Source: Roseburia sp. AM59-24XD (GTDB taxonomy: Bacteria > Bacillota > Clostridia > Lachnospirales > Lachnospiraceae). From it: a DNA stretch of 64,000 nucleotides. The notes beneath the pieces are model-generated. The model was given only the letters and a program-made list of their open reading frames with translations, searched no databases and was not told the DNA's origin. The stretch is taken from NCBI RefSeq assembly GCF_003478445.1, contig NZ_QUET01000022.1, positions 8,903 through 72,902 of the forward strand, read 5' to 3'. A program made the position numbers and the translations under genes. Positions 17,885 to 28,718 of this stretch are shown here, piece after piece (the stretch's first letter is position 1; each line of letters opens with the position of its first letter).

Positions 17885-18176
17885 AGTTGTATACCTCCTT
17901 GTATAAAATTGAGTATGTAGAGATTTGTCCGAAATCTGCTCCAGACAATTAAATTTTACTACTTTTTCAAGAACAAATCGATGGGGTTTGCACGAAACGA
18001 CACAAAAACGCCATTTTGGGTCATTTGGGGGTGTTTTGGGCGATTTTGACCATGTCATACGGAACTGTTCTGCGAAATCGTTACCTGTTTTTCCAACTTT
18101 GACGGAATTATTCTGTGATACAGACTTTTTTTGCGGTCGAAGTTGTGATATACTGGAAAGAAGAGGAGGTATCCCC

Positions 18177-18533
18177 ATGCAGGACATTCAACAGGAGACG
18201 ATTGGACACCGCATCCGGCTCAGGCGCCGGGAACTGGGCTACAGCCAGCGAGAGATTGCCGGGCTGCTTGGCTTTTCCAAGAATCATCTTTCTTCCATTG
18301 AGAATGGGCGAACCGGACTAAGCCTTGATAAGTTCGTGGAACTATGCAGCATTCTTCGTGTGTTTCCCGATTATCTTTTACTGGGGGCATTGCATTCCGA
18401 TCATATCCCTCAGAATATCATCGACAAGCTGCAGCTGTGCAGTGAGGAGGATGTGAAGCTATTGGAGCAGATCGTTGAGCTGATGGTAACACGCAATCAA
18501 TCTGCCTGGACCAGGGATCCGGACAATCCGTAG
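18177..18533 (+). CDS. XRE-family helix-turn-helix regulator, 118 aa
   Basis: Start at the ATG after GAGGAGGT. N-terminal HTH (residues 9-63: IRLRRRELGYSQREIAGLLG then SIENGRTGLSLDKF) of the Cro/CI type, followed by a short C-terminal helix pair and a charged tail. Divergent from agrD with about 290 bp of shared control DNA between them; a regulator of the agr operon or of itself is likely. The two-component genes follow on the same strand after 39 bp. Confidence 0.85.
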   Translation: MQDIQQETIGHRIRLRRRELGYSQREIAGLLGFSKNHLSSIENGRTGLSLDKFVELCSILRVFPDYLLLGALHSDHIPQNIIDKLQLCSEEDVKLLEQIVELMVTRNQSAWTRDPDNP

Positions 18534-18572
18534 GCTTCATATAATGTTTCATTTCGGACAGGAGGTGTTTTT

Positions 18573-19280
18573 TTGCGAATTGTGATCTGTGATGACGACA
18601 GGGAGCAGATTGAGCAGCTTACCCGTCAACTGAGACAGTTTTTCACCAGCTTGCACAGCAAGCTTCCGGATATTGTCAGCTTTGAAAGCGGAGAGGCACT
18701 TCTTGCCGATACCGGTTCTAAGGATATCGTATTTCTTGATATCGAGATGGCCGGACTAAACGGCATCTATGTTGGCAAGGCATTAAAGGAACAGAATAAA
18801 AACACCATTATATTTATCATCACTTCATATGTGGAATATCTCGATGATGCGATGCGTTTTCATGTGTTCCGTTATCTGACGAAGCCTCTGAATCCCCAGA
18901 GACTCTATGACAACCTGAAGGAAGCACTCCACCTGTACAACACCTTAAGTACCACGATCGCGATCGAGACAAAGGATGGGCTGTACACCTACAATGCGTA
19001 TGAGATCATCTGTGTAGAGGCGCAGGCACGAAAAGTGATTCTATACACGCTGCAGCGCGAGTTGGAATCCATTAATAGTATTGATTATTGGGATGAAGAA
19101 TTGTCCCTCCCCTGCTTTTTCCGCTGCCACCGGAGCTTTATCGTCAACATGAAATACATTGACCATTTTGATCACTCGCTGATCCATTTATGCAGTGACC
19201 GGTACACGGCATATCTGACCAGACGCAAATATTCCGAATTAAGGGAAAAGTATTTGCTTTATTTAGAAAGTACGAGGTAG
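18573..19280 (+). CDS. LytTR-family response regulator
   Basis: TTG start 6 bp after GGAGGT. Receiver domain with acidic DDD at residues 7-9, phospho-acceptor Asp56 (VFLDIEMAG) and conserved Lys104 (YLTKPLNP). LytTR DNA-binding domain at about residues 140-232 (FFRCHRSFIVNMKYID). Followed 4 bp later by the histidine kinase gene, so the two form a two-component system. By context the ligand is the AgrD-derived peptide, and targets probably include agrDB. Paralogous to the regulator at 11409. Confidence 0.9.
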   Translation: MRIVICDDDREQIEQLTRQLRQFFTSLHSKLPDIVSFESGEALLADTGSKDIVFLDIEMAGLNGIYVGKALKEQNKNTIIFIITSYVEYLDDAMRFHVFRYLTKPLNPQRLYDNLKEALHLYNTLSTTIAIETKDGLYTYNAYEIICVEAQARKVILYTLQRELESINSIDYWDEELSLPCFFRCHRSFIVNMKYIDHFDHSLIHLCSDRYTAYLTRRKYSELREKYLLYLESTR

Positions 19281-19284
19281 AAGG

Positions 19285-20616
19285 ATGTCGATTACTATTT
19301 GCTACGCAGTTATTTATTTTTTGGAGGCATGCATTTTATTGCAGTATTGCAGGAATCTTTTTACCGGGAAACGCTCTGCTGCTTTCCGGATCACGGCATT
19401 GACGGTCGGATATTTCATTTTATTTGCGGGCTCTTTTCAGGAGAATTTCACGCTGAATCTGATCCTGTTTCTGTCCGTGCATGTGATCTTTCTGTATCTG
19501 GCATATGACCTGAAACCGCTGACAGCATTGTTTCACTCTCTGTTTATCACGATCACCATGGTGCTCAGCGAGCTTGTCATCATCAGTCTTCTCTCTTATT
19601 TTGCGCCGGACTTTTATAATGAACGCACCTATTTCCGCAATGTTGTGATCCTGTCTGTGATCAGCAAATTGATTTATTTCTTCATTCTGCAGTTTACTTC
19701 GTATTATATCCAGAAGAGGTTTTCGCGAAAGCTGGTTTATGACAAAAGCTCTCTGGTCTTAAATGTTGTCCCTCTGATGTCGTGTGGGATCGCCATTGTT
19801 TTTACAAACGTCTGCATGAATATCGGTCTGAGCTTTTATTTGGACGTGCTGATCTCCGTATGCACGCTTCTGCTGCTGGTCATGAATATTTTCCTTGCCT
19901 GGTATCAGACCATGGTTCAGGAAAAGAACCGGCAGTTTCTGGAATTACAGCTCCTGCTGCAGAAGGAGCACGACACCACGCAGTATTTTCATTCCCTGTA
20001 TGCGCAGGATGAGAAGCAGAAGATCCTGATCCATGACATCCGCAGGCATCTGCTGACAATCTCCAACCTCGCCAGGAATAAGGAGTACGATAAGATCACG
20101 GCATATATTGACCAGATCGTGCAGTCCTCGGATCTGCAGGAATCTGTCCGCTTCTGCGATAATAAGCTGTTAAATGCGATTCTTTACCGCGCAAAGCAGC
20201 AAGCCCGTAGCAGCGATACGACTCTGATCACCGATATCCGTTCCGGCTGTGCCGATCTTTTGTCCGAGCATGATATTACTGCGCTGTTTGGCAATCTTCT
20301 GGATAATGCGCTGGAGGCAACGCAGAACATTCCCCGCGCCTCCATTGAACTTGATATCCGGCATCATAATGCAAATATGATCGTGATCACACTGATCAAC
20401 AGCTGCCGCAGCAATCCGTTCACGGCGAATAAACAGTTGTTTACGACCAAGCCGAATAAGCTCCGGCACGGCTATGGGTTAAAAAGCGTGCAGCGTGTTG
20501 TCGAGAAATATCATGGCGAATCGCAGTTTTATTTTGATTCCGATAATTTTACCTTCCACTCCATCATTATGTTGAAAAGTGATGTCCCTATAGCAGACGC
20601 AAAAATAGGGGGATAA
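19285..20616 (+). CDS. GHKL sensor histidine kinase (AgrC-like), 443 aa
   Basis: N-terminal half (residues 1-215) has six or seven membrane segments, as in AgrC peptide receptors. Then a dimerisation helix with phospho-acceptor His250 (LIHDIRRHLL) and a GHKL ATPase domain with N-box LFGNLLDNALEAT and G-box GYGLKS. No cache or PAS domain. Directly downstream of the LytTR regulator. It is the expected receptor for the cyclic peptide made by agrDB about 1.4 kb away. Confidence 0.88.
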   Translation: MSITICYAVIYFLEACILLQYCRNLFTGKRSAAFRITALTVGYFILFAGSFQENFTLNLILFLSVHVIFLYLAYDLKPLTALFHSLFITITMVLSELVIISLLSYFAPDFYNERTYFRNVVILSVISKLIYFFILQFTSYYIQKRFSRKLVYDKSSLVLNVVPLMSCGIAIVFTNVCMNIGLSFYLDVLISVCTLLLLVMNIFLAWYQTMVQEKNRQFLELQLLLQKEHDTTQYFHSLYAQDEKQKILIHDIRRHLLTISNLARNKEYDKITAYIDQIVQSSDLQESVRFCDNKLLNAILYRAKQQARSSDTTLITDIRSGCADLLSEHDITALFGNLLDNALEATQNIPRASIELDIRHHNANMIVITLINSCRSNPFTANKQLFTTKPNKLRHGYGLKSVQRVVEKYHGESQFYFDSDNFTFHSIIMLKSDVPIADAKIGG

Positions 20617-20646
20617 CCGGACCATTTCTTCATCCGGTTATCCCCC
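20608..20646. terminator. strong bidirectional terminator
   Basis: GGGGGATAACCGGA (20608-20621) pairs perfectly over 14 bp with 20633-20646. It overlaps the stop codon of the kinase gene and serves the convergent dehydrogenase gene ending at 20661 as well. Confidence 0.75.
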
Positions 20647-20660
20647 ATGACTTAACAATC

Positions 20661-21773
20661 TTAATACAGTTCGCGGTAGATCTTGATCATACGCTCCCTG
20701 TCCAGAGGTACAAAGTTGTTGGCAAGCAGGCGCTGCTGGTTTTCGATGACGGAATCCGTAAACTCCTCGATCTCTTCCTCACGCATGCCATACTCATGCA
20801 ACGGCTTCTTCTGGATCAGATGATTCAAAAGCTTCTCTAACTCCTCGTACACATTCTCTGTGGAGCAGCCCAGAATGTCCGCAATGAAACGGTTGAGCGT
20901 TGCAATCTCGCCGTCCGTCCTGATCTCCATGTAGTTCTTCATGACTCCGGTAAACATCGCATAATTGGACTCTCCGTGAGGCACATGATAGGTTGCCCCA
21001 AGCGGGTAGCTCATGGCATGCACTGCGGCACAGCCGGCGTTGCCAAAGGCGATACCGGCATAGTTGCTCGCCATCAGAAACTGAGGCAGAAGCGGCTTTC
21101 TCGCCTCCGGACCATGTGCGGCAATCTCTTTATAACCGTTTAAGATCATGTCGATCGCTTTGTAACCGAACATGCGGGTTGTCTGATTGCCCTTCGGGGA
21201 CAGACTTGACTCGACCGCATGCACAAGTGCGTCAATGGAGCTTGTGGCAAATACGCCGAACGGCAGGCTTTCTAACAACTCCGGCACAAGCACTGCGCTG
21301 TCACCGTACATCTCGTCAACGGCAAGTCCCTTCTTGGTGCCGCGGCTGTTGAGTGCAAGGATCGCAATGTTCGTTACCTCGCTTCCGGTTCCGCAGGTGG
21401 TTGGCACAAGCACAAGCTCTTTGTCCTTGACCGGAGGGATCTTTCCATCGTACAGATCCAGTACCGGCGAAACGTCCTTCAATGCAAACAGCTTGGAAAT
21501 ATCGATCACGGTACCGCCGCCCACAGCGATCACACGCTTGTGCAGTCCCTTAATATCCTTGTACATTGCCTCAACCATGTCGTCGGAGGGTTCGCCCTGT
21601 CCGTATTTCTCCTGGAAGATCACATCGCATTTCAGATCCAGATCTCCGAAAAACGGCTTGTAAATATATTCGTTTGTGACCATCAGATCTCCTTCGCCGA
21701 TCTGAAATTCCTCCGCAAATTCCCGCACCTTGTCAAAATGATAGATTTCCGGTTTTATCATTAATTCTTTCAT
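20661..21773 (-). CDS. 4hbD: iron-containing alcohol dehydrogenase, probable 4-hydroxybutyrate dehydrogenase
   Basis: Fe-ADH fold of normal length (370 aa). NAD-binding AVGGGTVIDISK, the PTTCGTGSEVT signature, and metal ligands in IDALVHAVES, VHAMSYPLG and YHVPHGESNY. The sequence style and direct linkage to a GABA aminotransferase fit reduction of succinate semialdehyde to 4-hydroxybutyrate by NADH. It is the second gene of a two-gene operon (20 bp gap). General butanol/lactaldehyde dehydrogenase activity is the alternative. Confidence 0.8.
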   Translation of the reverse strand: MKELMIKPEIYHFDKVREFAEEFQIGEGDLMVTNEYIYKPFFGDLDLKCDVIFQEKYGQGEPSDDMVEAMYKDIKGLHKRVIAVGGGTVIDISKLFALKDVSPVLDLYDGKIPPVKDKELVLVPTTCGTGSEVTNIAILALNSRGTKKGLAVDEMYGDSAVLVPELLESLPFGVFATSSIDALVHAVESSLSPKGNQTTRMFGYKAIDMILNGYKEIAAHGPEARKPLLPQFLMASNYAGIAFGNAGCAAVHAMSYPLGATYHVPHGESNYAMFTGVMKNYMEIRTDGEIATLNRFIADILGCSTENVYEELEKLLNHLIQKKPLHEYGMREEEIEEFTDSVIENQQRLLANNFVPLDRERMIKIYRELY

Positions 21774-21793
21774 ATTCGTTTTCGTTCCTTTCT

Positions 21794-23149
21794 CTATGCA
21801 GTCAGCTTCGCAATGGCAGCCTCCATAATATCAAGACCTGCTTCAAGCTGCTCATCGGTGATCACAAGCGGAGCAAGGAAACGGATGACATTTCCGTAGA
21901 TTCCGGCGCTCTCAACGATCAGTCCGTTGGCAGCGCATTCCTGTACGAGATCCTTGACGAGTGCCGGGTTTGGCTCCTTGGATGCCTGATCCTTGACAAA
22001 CTCCAGACCGATCATGGCACCAAGTCCACGGACATCGCCGATCACACCGTATTTCTCCTTCATTGCCTTATAGCGTGCTGTGACCTTCTTGCCGATCTCC
22101 ATCGCACGTCCGGCGAGATCGTCCTTCTCCATGATCTCGATCGCCTTGAGCGCGGATGCACAGGAAACGGCATTACCGCAGTAGGTTCCGCCGATCGTGC
22201 CTGCTGGAACTGCCTGCATGATCTCTTCTCTTGCCACAATGGCACTCAGCGGCATACCACCGGCAATGGACTTGGCGGTTGCCAGAATATCCGGTGCGCA
22301 GCCTGCCTCTTTCCAGTATTCGGAAGCAAACATGCGGCCTGTTCTGCAGAAGCCTGCCTGTACTTCATCGGCTACGAGAAGGATTCCGTTGTCATCACAG
22401 ATCTTACGCACTGCCTTGACCCACTCGATCGGTGCCGGGATGAAACCGCCCTCACCCTGAAGCGGCTCTACGACGATTGCTGCGATCGTGTCTGCAGCAC
22501 CGCACTCCTCAAAGACATCGTAAATGGAGCTGATGTAATAATCAATTGCCGCATCATCCGGCATTCCTGCCGGTTTCCGGTAGAGATATGGAAATCTCGC
22601 ACGGAATACGCCGTGGGAAAGAGGTCCCATGCTTGTGGCATATGCTTTCTTGGAGGTCATCGTCATGGTCAGCTCGGTACGGCCATGGAAGGCACCGGAA
22701 AATACAATGATGTTCGGGCGCTTTGTGTAACCTCTGGCGATCTTGACGGCATTTTCATCTGCCTCGGCACCGCTGTTGGCGAAGAAGGTACGCTTCTTAC
22801 CGCCCTTGACCGGAACGATCTCATTGAGCTTTTCTGCCAGTGCAACGTAGCCCTCATGTGTCACAATGTTAAACATACCGTGGAAGAATCTCTCTGCCTG
22901 CTCCTTGACAGCTTCTACCATAGCCGGCTGGCTGTATCCGACATTCAGGACACCGACGCCTCCGACCCAGTCAAGGAAATAGTTGCCATCCAGATCTTCC
23001 ACCATGGCTCCCTCACCACGCTTGATCGCAACCGGATAAGCACAGCCGATGGCATCTGGAACTGCTGCATGTCTTCTGTCGATCAGGGCCTTTGACTTTG
23101 GGCCCGGTACACTCTCCGTAATAATCTTAGGTAACGCTTCTCTTAACAT
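21794..23149 (-). CDS. gabT: class III aminotransferase, probable 4-aminobutyrate aminotransferase
   Basis: 451 residues from the ATG after AAGGAGG (longer frames upstream lack a ribosome site). PLP-enzyme signature VADEVQAGFCRTG with the PLP lysine in ATAKSIAGGM; substrate-site GGTYCGN. GABA plus 2-oxoglutarate would yield succinate semialdehyde, the substrate of the next gene product. Divergent from a PucR-type regulator. Ornithine or other omega-amino acids are alternatives, but the paired dehydrogenase favours GABA. Confidence 0.82.
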   Translation of the reverse strand: MLREALPKIITESVPGPKSKALIDRRHAAVPDAIGCAYPVAIKRGEGAMVEDLDGNYFLDWVGGVGVLNVGYSQPAMVEAVKEQAERFFHGMFNIVTHEGYVALAEKLNEIVPVKGGKKRTFFANSGAEADENAVKIARGYTKRPNIIVFSGAFHGRTELTMTMTSKKAYATSMGPLSHGVFRARFPYLYRKPAGMPDDAAIDYYISSIYDVFEECGAADTIAAIVVEPLQGEGGFIPAPIEWVKAVRKICDDNGILLVADEVQAGFCRTGRMFASEYWKEAGCAPDILATAKSIAGGMPLSAIVAREEIMQAVPAGTIGGTYCGNAVSCASALKAIEIMEKDDLAGRAMEIGKKVTARYKAMKEKYGVIGDVRGLGAMIGLEFVKDQASKEPNPALVKDLVQECAANGLIVESAGIYGNVIRFLAPLVITDEQLEAGLDIMEAAIAKLTA

Positions 23150-23387
23150 ATCAGATTCCTCCTTGCATGTAATTTGCTTTTCTTTTGATATCAGAAATCT
23201 TAGCACAATATTTTGGCGTATTCTATGTGTTTTAGCATAATCATCCGGGAAGTTATTGTGCTGTCAGCACAATTCATGTATACTGATCCTTAGAAGCAGA
23301 AATTATCCGGAATCTCATGAAAATTTACAGGAATGTTATCTGAGTAGTCGAAATATCACGAATATTTACGGAAACGGGGGAAGCACT

Positions 23388-24401
23388 ATGGCATTAACTC
23401 TAGAATATTTTTATCATCACACCCAGTCAAAGTATCAGCTCTGTCTGCTGACGCCGACCGCGAATCTGGACCGTCTGATCTCCTGGGTGCATCTCGTGGA
23501 GGACCGCAGCAACTGCAGCTTCCTGCGCGGCAATGAGCTGATCATCACGACCGGTATGGAGACCGCCAAGCCCGGCGAGCTTCTCCCTTTCGTGCAGCAG
23601 CTTGCCGATCAGCACGCCTGTGGGCTTGTCCTGAATATGGGACCGTATATCAGCTCTGTCCCGCAGGAGGTCAATGACTGGTGTCTTGCGCACCGTTTCC
23701 CGCTGTTTGCAATGCCATGGGAGGTTCATATTGCGGATATCATGCAGGACTACTGCAACGAGATCATCTCGGAGAAGCGGACGCAGGATCTGCGCACGGA
23801 GGCGCTGGAGCATGCCCTGCATATGAATATTTCCGAAAAGGACATTCCCGTGCTGGAGGGCTTCCGCGGCTGCTTTCTGCTGGTGAGCGATCAGGAGCTT
23901 TCCTTCCCGTGGTACGCCCATGTGCGGATGGGAGAACTGTTTTATTATGCTTCTGTCACACTTCCGTCCGTTCCGAAGGAGGCGCACTGCGGGGTGAGTG
24001 AACCTGTTTCTTCGCCGTATTCCCTGCCGGTGCAGGCAAAGCATGCCGGACGTGCGCTGACGGTCAGCCGGATCCGTAGCGAATCCCTGACGCATTTTCG
24101 CAATATCGGTCTTTACAATACGGTACTTGCCATCGATGATCCGGAGGTGTTTGCGCAGGCAGAGAAGCTTCTGTCACCGCTGACGGATCCCACGCTACGC
24201 CAGACACTTCGAAGCTGGCTTGAGCATGACGGCAGCATCCAGGCGGTGGCACAGGAGCTGTTCATGCACCGCAATACCGTGAATTTCCGGATCAAACGGC
24301 TGCGCCGGATCTTTGCGCTGGACACGGCTCTCCAGAAAACAGAGCTTTTACTGGCGTTTTACATGGAGGATGTGCGCCGTATTATGGCTTCGGACGAATA
24401 G
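23388..24401 (+). CDS. PucR-family transcriptional regulator, 337 aa
   Basis: Start chosen at the ATG after GGGGGAAG; an upstream extension lacks a ribosome site. N-terminal PucR ligand domain (about residues 1-125; LIITTGMETA and VPQEVNDWCL are typical) and C-terminal PucR-type HTH (DGSIQAVAQELFMHRNTVNF, then RIKRLRRIF). Divergent from gabT with a shared intergenic region of 238 bp, so it probably activates the GABA genes in response to GABA or an intermediate. Its 3' end overlaps the convergent subtilase fragment by 20 bp. Confidence 0.82.
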   Translation: MALTLEYFYHHTQSKYQLCLLTPTANLDRLISWVHLVEDRSNCSFLRGNELIITTGMETAKPGELLPFVQQLADQHACGLVLNMGPYISSVPQEVNDWCLAHRFPLFAMPWEVHIADIMQDYCNEIISEKRTQDLRTEALEHALHMNISEKDIPVLEGFRGCFLLVSDQELSFPWYAHVRMGELFYYASVTLPSVPKEAHCGVSEPVSSPYSLPVQAKHAGRALTVSRIRSESLTHFRNIGLYNTVLAIDDPEVFAQAEKLLSPLTDPTLRQTLRSWLEHDGSIQAVAQELFMHRNTVNFRIKRLRRIFALDTALQKTELLLAFYMEDVRRIMASDE

Positions 24402-25816
24402 CCTCGAATGCCCCGTACAGATCAAGCGTGCCATACCCCCACTCTTCGTTTGGGAAGCGGCGTCCGTCCCGGTTTGCTCCGCGGATCAGGTATTTCTGTA
24501 CGCCGACCGTGTCCATGTTGATGTCGTTGCCCTTGACGATCCCCCACTCCACCAGAAGAATGGCAGCCCCCGCTGTCACAGCCGCCGCAGCACTGGAACC
24601 GCTGCGGCTCACATAGCGCACCGGTCTGTCGGGCTCCGCCGCCACATTGCCGGGCTCCGGTGCCGGACCGTAGATATTGATGCCGGGTGCCGCAATGTCC
24701 GGTGCAATCTCCCCTCGCACATTAAAGCCCCTGCTTGCCTGCGCAGCCACACTCCGGTTCGCACCATCGTAGTAGGAAACGGTGATGATCTGCAAATTGT
24801 TAGACGGATCGCACAAGGTCGTATTGGGATCCGGGCGCAGAAAATAAGTCCCGTTATTAATAAATTCACGGATCGGCAGCCACATGTCAAACTGCGCCGG
24901 AATGTCCGTCTCATTGTACACACGGAACCGCCAGATCCCCTCCTCGGGACCAAAGAAGCGGAGACGGATGCATTCATCCCCACTCTCAAAGGAAACCAGC
25001 AGATAATCAATATAGACAACGGTCTTTTCCAACAGAAAACGGATCATCTGCCGTTCGCCGACACGGGCATAGATTCTGCCACTGAACTCCCCGCCGGGCG
25101 AGATCAAAGCCACGGAGCAAAGTCCGGGCGCCTTGCACCAAAGCTCTGTTGTGAAGTCGGTCTCAGCAGGATCGACCCGAAGCTCCACCTCCGTCTCTCC
25201 CCGGGCGGCAAGCTGCTCCTGATGATAGTGGTGTGATTCGTTTCCCTCATTGCCGCCTGCTGCCACGACAACAAAGCCCCTCAGATCGCCATAGGACTGC
25301 GCAATATGACCGAGTGCCCCTCCCCGGTAATGGCTTCCGAGACTTGTTCCCATGCCGATACACACGACCATCGGCTTTCTGCGCCGATAGGCGATCCTTG
25401 CCAGATAGCGGATCCCCAGCATAATATCATTTTCCATAAAGCACGGCACATCCGGGTCGATCCCGTAATAATCACGGATGTTTCTTTTGGCAGCTTTGCA
25501 TTTCACAACGACAAGCTCCGCCAACGGAGCGATTCCCGAAAATTCCTGTGCCGCATCTTCGTTGCCGCATGCCACGCCCGCCATAAAGGTTCCATGTCCC
25601 TCGGTATCTCTGCTCGGTACGATATCGTAAGGATTTGCCGACTGCAGCGCGCGGTTGATGGCTTCTCTTCCGTATTCCGTGCCATAGGAAAGCTCCTCCG
25701 GCAGTCCGCCCTCCTGTCCCGAATTCGGGACATACGGAATGCTCTGATCCCAAATGGAATAGATCCTTGTCGTTCCATCAGCATTCAAAAAAGAGGGGAT
25801 CGTGTAATCAATCCCC
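24382..25816 (-). pseudogene. subtilase (S8 family), C-terminal fragment
   Basis: Contains the catalytic His region (DTEGHGTFMAGV) and Ser region (RSGSSAAAAVTAG) and ends normally (EWGYGTLDLYGAFEAIRPKP), in the style of clostridial Csp-like subtilases. The N-terminal third and the catalytic Asp are missing. Reading back past the apparent ATG at 25788, the frame continues as GIDYTIPSFLNADGTTRI, the normal sequence right after the Asp motif. The rest of the gene (ending GIVDTG) lies at 30867-31184. The gene appears split by a 5.05 kb insertion beginning at a G-rich sequence. Confidence 0.8.
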
Positions 25817-25914
25817 TCTGGTGTGCGATAAAATTTTATTTATATAATTGCTTCGCAATAGTGCAATCCATCATTTAGTGGTAAATATCTTTTCGTATGT
25901 CCATACACTATTTA

Positions 25915-28679
25915 TCACTTCCATGCACGAAGTCCGGCGTAGAATTTCCGCCCGGTTCCTGCCGATGCAAGTGCTGCCCGCTTCACGCCCCTGACAAAGC
26001 GGACACAGTCTCTGATCTCTTCCTTTGAACCGCACTCTCTGTCAAACCGCGCTCTCTCAAGCTGACGGAAATACCTCCCTGTCATGCCGCTCTCCACGCC
26101 CTTCGGATCAAGCCCGCTAAGAAGCGTAAGATATTCCTGATCGGTCATGTGCTCCGGCTTGCCAAAGCCACAGCAGCGAAGCACCTGCTCGAGCTGATGG
26201 TTCAACTCCAGAAGATATGCACCGCCTCCATGACATTTTCGCAGACGGTATCTTCTGCGCAGACGCTGGCTGTACCAGATCAGCCACAGAAGCAGTAAGA
26301 CTGCCACCGTTCCTGTCACGGCAAGCAGGATTTTCTTCTGCTTCGGAGAAAGTGCTTTCCTGCCTGCATCGCTTCCGGCGGATGTACCGGAACTGCTTCC
26401 GTCTGAGGATGCGTCCATCTGATCGCTGCTTCCGCCATTCTGTCCGTCGGCATGCTCAGTCGCAGCCGGTTCCTCGGTGATCTCAGGTTCTTCCGTTTCA
26501 GAAGGATCCTGCGCTGCCTTTTCGCTGCTCTGCGGATCATTCTCAAGGAGGTGTCATCGCCGTAATCCGGCTCCTCGGTCGGTGCGGTCTGGGTAAATCC
26601 GGATCCGTTGTTGTTGATCTGACCGGTCGCATCCTGTGCGCTTGGTGTCATATCCGCCACGGTCCAGCCGCTGCTCAGACTGTAGACCTCCGTCCACGCA
26701 TGCGCTTCCTGATCCAGCACCTTCGCCGTGTAGGTTCCATCCCCGTTGTCGACAAAGTCTGATGCCGGTACACGGTAACCGGACACATAGCGGGATGGGA
26801 TTCCCATCGCACGAAACAGCACAGCTCCTGCTGTCGCATAATGCTCACAGTAACCAAGCTTCTGCACGAAAAGGAAATTCTCCACATAATCGGTACCGAC
26901 TTCCTTTGCCTTCAGCGTCTGACTGTACTTTGTATTTTCATTCAGATAGATTCGCAGCGATTTGATCGTCTGATCCGGAGATACGAAAATGGTTCTTCCG
27001 CTTCCGGTGGTCTTCGTGATCGGAACATAATTGACCAGAAGATCCTTTGCAAGCTGCTTCGTCTGTGTCAGACCACCCGGCAGCCACAGATCCTCACTTA
27101 ACACATACTGGAAATACCTGCCGAGATTCGGATCCGATACGGCAACATAGTACTTTCCGTCCTCTAACGACGGCATATCTTCCCCATCCGTGATCTGCTG
27201 CTTATTCGAGCCGAAATTGTCATCGTCTGTCTCATATATCGTAACGGATTCCTGATTTCCCAATCGTTCCCCGGCATAATACGGAACGCATTCCTTCTGC
27301 AGAAGTCCCGCCGAGCTTGCCTGAAAACGAAGACCCATTCTTGTTTTCTGGGTAAGCACCTCGTATTCGCTGACGTCATCGCTGCGCCGGAAGCCCTTGT
27401 CGTAATCAAGCATCAGCGTTCCCATGGAGCTTTCATCCAGCTTGGAGAAATATGGAAAGTACGCAAACGTTGTCGGGTTGCCCTTCTCATATTTGATCTT
27501 CATATGCATGGCGTTCTTTTGCCCCATCGAATCCGGATCTGCCAGATATTCCTGATACGATACTGATCGGTTGTCCGAAGCAAGCTTTCTTGCCTGATAT
27601 ACGTTATAATCCTGCGTCAGAAGCTGATAGCAGGTCTCGGTTCCAAACAGACCGGATATTTTCTTTTTCTTGGAATTGCTCCATCTGCCGTTTTCGTATC
27701 TTGTGCCGATAAAACCGCGCAGATAAATATCTTCCGTCGGTTTCTTGTCTACGGTCAGCGTAAGCACGGTCTCCCCGGTAAATTTCGGGGAAGTATTGGT
27801 AAGCACACCCGGCTGCTCAATGCCAAGAAGTGCCTGAATCTTCTGCACGGTCCGCACCCCAAAGTTCACAATCTGCTTTTCCATGGTGTGCTGCGTCTTA
27901 AGGAGCTTCTCCTCTCCCTGCAACGCCTGATCCTTCGTTGCTACCGACAGTCTGGCTCCTGCTCCAAACAGCACCAGAATACATACTAACATGATCGGAT
28001 AGAATAAACGGTGACGCACAATGGAAACACTGATCTGGCGGAAATGTCTGGAACCGCCTACATGAAATTCATCGTAGCACATCTGTGTTCCCAGAATACC
28101 GGCGATCAGAAGGATCATTGCCGGTATGGTCGGCGCCTTTCCCCAGAGAAGACCACAGGCTACAAGAAGTGCCGCAGGCAGTGTCCCCCAGAACATGCCG
28201 TGACGGTGTGCATACACCCGTGACATAAACAGTCCGGCAAGAAGCTCCAGATCCAGAACGATCCATGTTCCAACGGCTCCGTGATACCGGTCCGCATACG
28301 GCTGAAATGCACCGGATACACCGTAATTATACTGTCTCTGACGATGCGCGACCGCATCCGTCAGTGTCGTCATATCTGCTTTGATGTGTCCCAGATATCG
28401 GACTGTCAAAATCCCCCATATTATTAGAGTAAAAAGCAGAAACAGATCCGCCACCGGATACTTCACAAACGGAATCTTATACCGGCTCTTTACCTTATGC
28501 TCCAGACGCCGGAGCGGTGCCGCTGCAAGCACGGTAAACCAGATCGACGCCACCGCAAGTGCAATGGCAAATTTATATAAGCTTCCTGCTTTCAGAAAGA
28601 TGGAATACACACACAGATGCATTCCGAAAAGCTGCATGAAAAGACAGATTCCCTGCATAACGAACGGCTTTCTTTTCAT
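25915..28679 (-). pseudogene. transglutaminase-like membrane protein with one frameshift
   Basis: About eight N-terminal membrane segments (residues 1-235), an external region, then a transglutaminase core with Cys in KLGYCEHYATAGAVLFR, His in DQEAHAWTEVYS and Asp in GWTVADMTP. After PDYGDDTS the frame is lost at about 26546-26552. Restoring one base gives an acidic linker, a membrane segment (KILLAVTGTVAVLLLLWLIW) and a C-terminal DUF4129-like cytoplasmic tail ending at 25915. The layout is that of transglutaminases found with MoxR and DUF58 proteins. Intact function depends on whether the missing base is a sequence error. Confidence 0.8.
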
Positions 28680-28718
28680 GATATTCCCCCTTTATTTACA
28701 AGCGGCCTGTCCCCTCCG

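Larger units (their letters stand above)
16890..18125. repeat. agr repeat copy B, about 1.23 kb
   Basis: Direct copy of 12124-13050 plus the 297 bp lost there. Its left end keeps only the first six codons of the LytTR regulator gene (MFNIIF), followed by a stop. The 333 bp between 16829 and 17162 hold this remnant and the shared spacer, with no gene. Within it lie the intact agrB and agrD and the 5' control region. The two copies are in the same orientation about 4.8 kb apart. Confidence 0.85.
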
